From: Bacteroidota bacterium
GTDB lineage: Bacteria > Bacteroidota > Bacteroidia > 2-12-FULL-35-15
DNA: 64,000 nucleotides
Direction: 5' to 3'
Assembly: GCA_947479085.1 (NCBI GenBank)
Contig: CANJYB010000002.1
Span: 124,001-188,000 of the forward strand
Below, one piece after another: positions 60,248-64,000 of this stretch. The position numbers and the translations under genes were made by a program. The notes under the pieces were generated by a model. It saw nothing but the letters and a program-made list of their open reading frames with translations, was not told where the DNA came from and did no database searches. Position 1 is the stretch's first letter. Every line of letters begins with the position of its first letter.

Positions 60248-62437
60248 CTACTTCGTAAAAAGCAACTCCCTGTATTTAGGCAACGGCCAGGCCTCATCAT
60301 CTATTATCAGCTCCAGCTTATCCACATTATAACGGATAACATCAAAATAACTTTTCACCTTTTCGCAATATTCCACCGCCTGTTTTTTAACATCCGCTAT
60401 GGCATTTGCTTTTTTTCTGGCTTCGGTCATCGCGTCCACATTGGTTTTAATGGCATTAATATGTTCCGAAATTTCGGTAATCATTTCCAGCTGAATGTTT
60501 GCATTCTTTTTAAAATTAGCCGCATTCATTATTTCCTTCAGCCCTTTCACGTTATCTATCAGCGAGCTTTGGTACTTAATAGCAGTAGGAATAATATGGT
60601 TCAGCGCCAGGTCGGCCATCACGCGAGATTCTATCTGTATCTTTTTAGTGTATGTTTCCAGGTAAATGTCATAGCGCGCATGTTGCTCGCGGTCATTCAT
60701 TATCCGGTGGCGTACAAATATGTTCAACGTTTTGGTAGAAACAAAAGCATCCAAAGCTTCCGGGGTGGTTTTAATATTGGCAAGTCCTCTTTTTTCTGCC
60801 TCTTTCACCCATTCTTCGCCATAGCCGTTTCCTTCAAAACGTATTTTTTTAGAATCAATAATGCATTTTCTCAACACCTGGAAAATAGCCTCATCTTTTT
60901 CCACATTTTTTTCTATCAGGTCGTCCACTTCTCTTTTAAATTTCACCAATTGGTCAGCCATTATAGCGTTCAGCACGGTCATTGGTCCGGCACAGTTGGC
61001 AGAGGAACCCACAGCACGGAATTCAAATTTATTTCCGGTAAATGCAAACGGAGAAGTACGGTTTCTGTCGGTATTGTCAAGCAAAATGTCAGGTATTTTA
61101 CCCACACCCAGTTTCAAAGCTGTTTTTTCGTCCGGGCTCATTTTGCCGGTTTTCACTTTTGTTTCCAGTTCATCCAATACATTGGAAAGTTGTGTACCTA
61201 AAAATACTGACATAATAGCCGGAGGTGCTTCGTTGGCCCCCAGGCGGTGGTCGTTATTAGCCGAAGCAATGGAAGCACGCAATAAATCAGCATTGTCATG
61301 CACTGCTTTTACCGTATTGATAAAGAAAGTAAGAAATTGCAAATTGGTTTTAGGAGTTTTTCCTGGGCTCAGTAGGTTTTTCCCAGTATTGGTGCTCATG
61401 CTCCAGTTGTTGTGTTTACCACTTCCGTTGACTCCTGCAAATGGTTTCTCGTGAAGCAATACCCTGAAATTATGTCTGCGGGCTACTTTTTCCATCACAT
61501 CCATTAATAGCTGGTTATGATCTACCGCAAGGTTACATTCCTCAAAAACAGGGGCACACTCAAACTGGTTTGGCGCCACCTCGTTATGTCTTGTCTTTAC
61601 AGGGATACCCAATTTTAAAGATTCCACTTCAAAATCGCGCATAAAAGAAGTAGCACGGTCAGGAATAGAACCAAAATAATGGTCATCCAGCTGTTGTCCT
61701 TTTGATGGCGCATGGCCGAACAATGCTCTTCCGGTCATGGATAAATCGGGGCGTGCATTAAAAAGCGCCTCATCTACCAAAAAATATTCCTGCTCCCAAC
61801 CAAGGGTAGCATTTACTTTCGTTACATTTTTATCAAAGTACTGGCAAACATCCACTGCCGCTTTGTCCAATACGTTCAACGCCTTTAATAAAGGAGTTTT
61901 AAAATCAAGTGCCTCGCCTGTGTAAGAAACAAAGATGGTAGGAATACACAATGTTTTACCTATAACAAAAGCCGGAGATGTAGGGTCCCAGCCGGTATAT
62001 CCTCTTGCCTCAAAGGTATTACGAATACCTCCGTTCGGAAAGCTGGAAGCATCAGGCTCCTGCTGTACCAATTGGCTGCCGCCAAAACGTTCGATGGCTC
62101 GGCCTTTTTCAGTTGGTTCAAAAAATGCATCGTGCTTTTCGGCCGTTGCTCCTGTTAATGGTTGAAACCAATGAGTGTAATGGGTTGCCCCTTTTGAGTT
62201 GGCCCATGTTTTCATCGAAGCAGCCACCTGGTCTGCCATTTTGCGGTCTATCTGGGTGCCTTTGTCCATGGCAGCCATCACACTTTCAAAAGCCTCATCC
62301 GACAAATACTCACGCATGGCATCAATGCCAAATACGTTTTCGCCAAAAAATTCTGATACTTTGTTGTTTGGCATCACTACGTTTACCGGTACTCTCGAAA
62401 GAACCGTTTCTAATGCTTTAAATCTATGGAAAGCCAT
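60248..62437 (-). CDS. glnN: Glutamine synthetase type III
   Basis: A 729-residue enzyme of the GSIII group, much longer than GSI (~470). 'ASMKTWANSKGATHYTHWFQP', 'DAFFEPTEKGRAIERFGGSQLVQ' and the catalytic core 'GVNGSGKHNNWSMST', 'SANNDHRLGANEAPPAIMSVFLG' and 'NRTSPFAFTGNKFEFRAVGSSANC' are typical. It condenses glutamate and ammonia to glutamine with ATP in the cytoplasm, the main route of nitrogen assimilation in Bacteroidota. It is a single-gene transcript. Downstream (60248 side) lies array D. Confidence 0.95.
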   Translation of the reverse strand: MAFHRFKALETVLSRVPVNVVMPNNKVSEFFGENVFGIDAMREYLSDEAFESVMAAMDKGTQIDRKMADQVAASMKTWANSKGATHYTHWFQPLTGATAEKHDAFFEPTEKGRAIERFGGSQLVQQEPDASSFPNGGIRNTFEARGYTGWDPTSPAFVIGKTLCIPTIFVSYTGEALDFKTPLLKALNVLDKAAVDVCQYFDKNVTKVNATLGWEQEYFLVDEALFNARPDLSMTGRALFGHAPSKGQQLDDHYFGSIPDRATSFMRDFEVESLKLGIPVKTRHNEVAPNQFECAPVFEECNLAVDHNQLLMDVMEKVARRHNFRVLLHEKPFAGVNGSGKHNNWSMSTNTGKNLLSPGKTPKTNLQFLTFFINTVKAVHDNADLLRASIASANNDHRLGANEAPPAIMSVFLGTQLSNVLDELETKVKTGKMSPDEKTALKLGVGKIPDILLDNTDRNRTSPFAFTGNKFEFRAVGSSANCAGPMTVLNAIMADQLVKFKREVDDLIEKNVEKDEAIFQVLRKCIIDSKKIRFEGNGYGEEWVKEAEKRGLANIKTTPEALDAFVSTKTLNIFVRHRIMNDREQHARYDIYLETYTKKIQIESRVMADLALNHIIPTAIKYQSSLIDNVKGLKEIMNAANFKKNANIQLEMITEISEHINAIKTNVDAMTEARKKANAIADVKKQAVEYCEKVKSYFDVIRYNVDKLELIIDDEAWPLPKYRELLFTK

Positions 62438-62721
62438 GTTTGTTTAATTATGAATTATGAGTTATAAATTATGAATTAAGTTTCGGAGGCAAAAATATTG
62501 TTTTTTGGGGTAGGATAAGCAAAAAAGTAATCTTATTTTATCAACACCCCCATTAAAAAGAATAAAATAATGAAAAAATGGTATAAATATTTAAGATGAA
62601 GGTAAAAAAAAGGGGGGTGGCAATATTTTTGTTGAAAAATGTTCACTTCTTAAGGTGGAAAATTAAAATGGTTTTACAGTCCGACATGGAATATCATTAA
62701 GTAAAGGCTTTTAGTGTTTAG
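62438..62721. other. Intergenic region upstream of glnN
   Basis: Contains the AATTATGAATTATGAGTTATAAATTATGAATTAAG repeat in segments (62445-62478) and AT-rich DNA. A GGGGGG tract-like GGGGGGTGG lies near 62614. No gene or clear promoter was recognised. Confidence 0.4.
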
Positions 62722-62849
62722 TAATTGCCACGACCTTTCGGTCGTGGGTAAATTAAAAAAGCAATTTGGCTTTAGCCAAACCCCTCTATTTTTGGCTAAA
62801 GCCAAATTATTCACATTCATTAACCACGACCTAAAGGTCTTGGCAATTA
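62722..62849. repeat. MITE-like nested palindrome with terminal inverted repeats
   Basis: Outer arms TAATTGCCACGACCT (62722-62736) and AGGTCTTGGCAATTA (62835-62849) differ at one position. Inside lie a short hairpin CCACGACC-TTTC-GGTCGTGG, a perfect 18-bp stem (AATTTGGCTTTAGCCAAA, 62763-62780, with 62791-62808) and a third CCACGACC...GGTCTTGG hairpin. No open frame. It resembles a small non-autonomous mobile element. Confidence 0.65.
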
Positions 62850-62952
62850 ACCCAGCCCATGAATTCCTCCAATAAATGAACATTAACTTAATGATATTGG
62901 TGCCGAAGGTGCAGGATGGAAGAACCATTAAAATTATCCTGTTTTAAAAGAA

Positions 62953-62987
62953 GCAAAAAAAATCCCGACTTCATGAAGTCGGGATTT
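62953..62987 (-). terminator. Intrinsic terminator
   Basis: AAATCCCGACTTCA (62960-62973) and TGAAGTCGGGATTT (62974-62987) form a perfect stem, and the minus read continues into TTTTTTGC. It ends the Spy-like gene. Confidence 0.75.
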
Positions 62988-62993
62988 GATATA

Positions 62994-63548
62994 TTATTTA
63001 GGATTAGATGGCGTTGGTTTCACCGCATCAGGCTTTGGGGCTGTAGGGGGCGGAGCAGGAGTTTTTTCCACTTTACCCGGAGCAGGAGGAGGTGTTGCGT
63101 TTGTTGGCGGTGCCGGTGCTGCTGGTGTTGCTGCAGGTGCAACCGGAGGAGCAGGAGGAGGATTCAATTTTCTTCTCTCCGCATTCTCTTTATTTCTCTT
63201 TCTGGCCTCTTCAATGTATTGTTTCTGATGTTCTATTTGTTCAGGTGTTAATAATGCTTTTACATTTTTATCAGCTTCAGCATTTGCTTTTTTAAACTCA
63301 GTTGCAAACGAGTTATTATCATCAGCATATTTTTTTCTTAGTTCATCACGGGATTGCTCGCGTTTTAAAATAAGATCCTTTACTTTTGGTTTTTGCTCCT
63401 CCGTTAAAGCATACTCCTCGGTAAGTTTAGTCATAAATCGTTCTGTACGTTGCTCAGGTGTTTTTTGCGTTGGAGCTTTTTTGTCCTGTGCATTGGTAGT
63501 TGCAAATGCTATGGCTACTGCAACTAAACTTAAAATTATTTTTTTCAT
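62994..63548 (-). CDS. Periplasmic Spy/LTXXQ-like protein with Pro/Ala-rich tail
   Basis: A 184-residue exported protein: signal peptide (MKKIILSLVAVAIAFATTNA), then a ~95-residue helical part with two 'LTEEQKPKVKDL' / 'LLTPEQIEHQK' motifs that resemble the LTxxQ repeats of Spy/CpxP chaperones. The last ~55 residues are Pro, Ala and Thr ('PPAPPVAPAATPAAPAPPTN'), an extended and probably disordered tail absent from Spy. A chaperone or envelope-stress role is plausible by similarity only. A divergent partner gene is absent. Confidence 0.7.
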   Translation of the reverse strand: MKKIILSLVAVAIAFATTNAQDKKAPTQKTPEQRTERFMTKLTEEYALTEEQKPKVKDLILKREQSRDELRKKYADDNNSFATEFKKANAEADKNVKALLTPEQIEHQKQYIEEARKRNKENAERRKLNPPPAPPVAPAATPAAPAPPTNATPPPAPGKVEKTPAPPPTAPKPDAVKPTPSNPK

Positions 63549-63609
63549 AGTTTAATATTTTTTGATGTTAGGACCGTAAAGATATAAAAAGGTTTAATAG
63601 GATTACAAA

Positions 63610-63647
63610 TAAAAAAATCCCGTTTCAATTATGAACCGGGATTTTTT
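63610..63647 (-). terminator. Intrinsic terminator
   Basis: AAAAAATCCCG (63612-63622) pairs with CGGGATTTTTT (63637-63647), and the minus-strand read ends in TTTTTTT. It lies downstream of the PpiD-like gene. Confidence 0.75.
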
Positions 63648-63677
63648 AACCCTTAAATACTATAAGGTAATTTGTGT

Positions 63678-64000
63678 TTAATAAAATCTTACTAAGTGTT
63701 CAGTAACGTTAGCATTTTGTTTCAATGCGTCATACACTTCGTAATCCACACGTTGCGCCATTTGTGCCACCTGTGAAGATTGTTGTGCTTTGTAATCTTT
63801 TTGCGCAGGAGCATCTGTTTTAGAATCTACATAAACTACAAATACTCCATCGTTACCGGAAATCGGTTTGCTAAGTGTTTGTGCCTTTAAAGCAGAAACA
63901 GTTCCCATAAAGTTTCCGTCCTGTGCCACGTCAGGCGCACCTCCACCAGAACCAAAATTAACGTTGGTATAAGGCTGAGACAATTGAACTTTCATTTTAG
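63678..64000 (-). CDS. PpiD/SurA-like peptidyl-prolyl isomerase, 5' end outside window
   Basis: Only the last ~107 residues are in the window; the frame is open past base 64000, so the Met at 63995 is internal. 'MGTVSALKAQTLSKPISGNDGVFVVYVDSKTDAPAQ' (in parts) and the final 'VDYEVYDALKQNANVTEHLVRFY' match the C-terminal tail of the Bacteroidota SurA/PpiD-type proteins, which are membrane-anchored periplasmic PPIases and chaperones for outer-membrane proteins. The catalytic domains cannot be seen here. Confidence 0.75.
   Translation of the reverse strand, partial: KMKVQLSQPYTNVNFGSGGGAPDVAQDGNFMGTVSALKAQTLSKPISGNDGVFVVYVDSKTDAPAQKDYKAQQSSQVAQMAQRVDYEVYDALKQNANVTEHLVRFY

Noticed and set aside
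1-64000. tRNA, rRNA, tmRNA or riboswitch
   Set aside because: No sequence with the expected conserved arms was recognised in the gaps on either strand; a covariance-model search would be needed to exclude small RNAs.

Overview
The window is AT-rich DNA from a Gram-negative Bacteroidota member (Chitinophagia/Sphingobacteriia-like; the exact order cannot be fixed from this stretch). The signs are type IX secretion (T9SS) genes (porV2-porU2, a PorE-like OmpA protein), T9SS cargo with 'YPNP' C-terminal sorting domains, the RDD/SpoIIM/DUF4129/DUF4350/MoxR/DUF58 cluster, type III glutamine synthetase, Bacteroidota-type long PurF and PurM forms, and TAnnTTTG-type -7 promoter boxes. No rRNA, tRNA, CRISPR array or complete insertion sequence was seen.

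Layout. 1-8.3 kb: secreted P-domain protein (cut by the window edge), PurF-like enzyme, serine hydrolase and two T9SS cargo proteins. 8.4-10.7 kb: a frameshifted small helical/fibronectin-like gene, then 1.4 kb of unusual repeats (a 12-unit array of 21 bp, four ~160 bp direct repeats), a SpoIIE phosphatase remnant and a Lys/Glu-rich secreted peptide. 11-25 kb: two tandem GT-C-like membrane proteins, porU2 and porV2, a methyltransferase/GT2/GT-C operon and another polytopic protein. 25-31.4 kb: housekeeping (pssA-purS, lptB, aminotransferase, mannose-1-phosphate guanylyltransferase, fumC). 31.6-37.3 kb: accessory region with a second fibronectin-like gene, a second 21-bp array, a LytTR-like gene and four genes of unknown function separated by copies of a hairpin-ended repeat. 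37.3-47.3 kb: arsC-like gene, prfB (with its +1 programmed frameshift), recX and the MoxR/DUF58 cluster. 47.3-57.3 kb: a third 21-bp array, an RmlD-like reductase, K+ channel, PspC-like protein, DUF2851, DinB-like protein, pyrF, prfA, an Ala/Lys-rich peptide and purM. 57.3-64 kb: PorE-like protein, a sorting-domain remnant, a fourth 21-bp array, glnN, a nested-palindrome element, a Spy-like protein and the 3' end of a PpiD/SurA-like gene.

The most unusual signal is a set of at least four loci, dissimilar in sequence, that share an exact or near-exact 21-bp period and therefore encode heptads when read in frame. Most carry in-frame stops. Two of them lie divergently upstream of small fibronectin-like genes, and they share a head motif (TAACACTxTCAAGA). 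Whether these are decaying coiled-coil genes, helically phased protein-binding arrays or another kind of element cannot be settled from the sequence alone.
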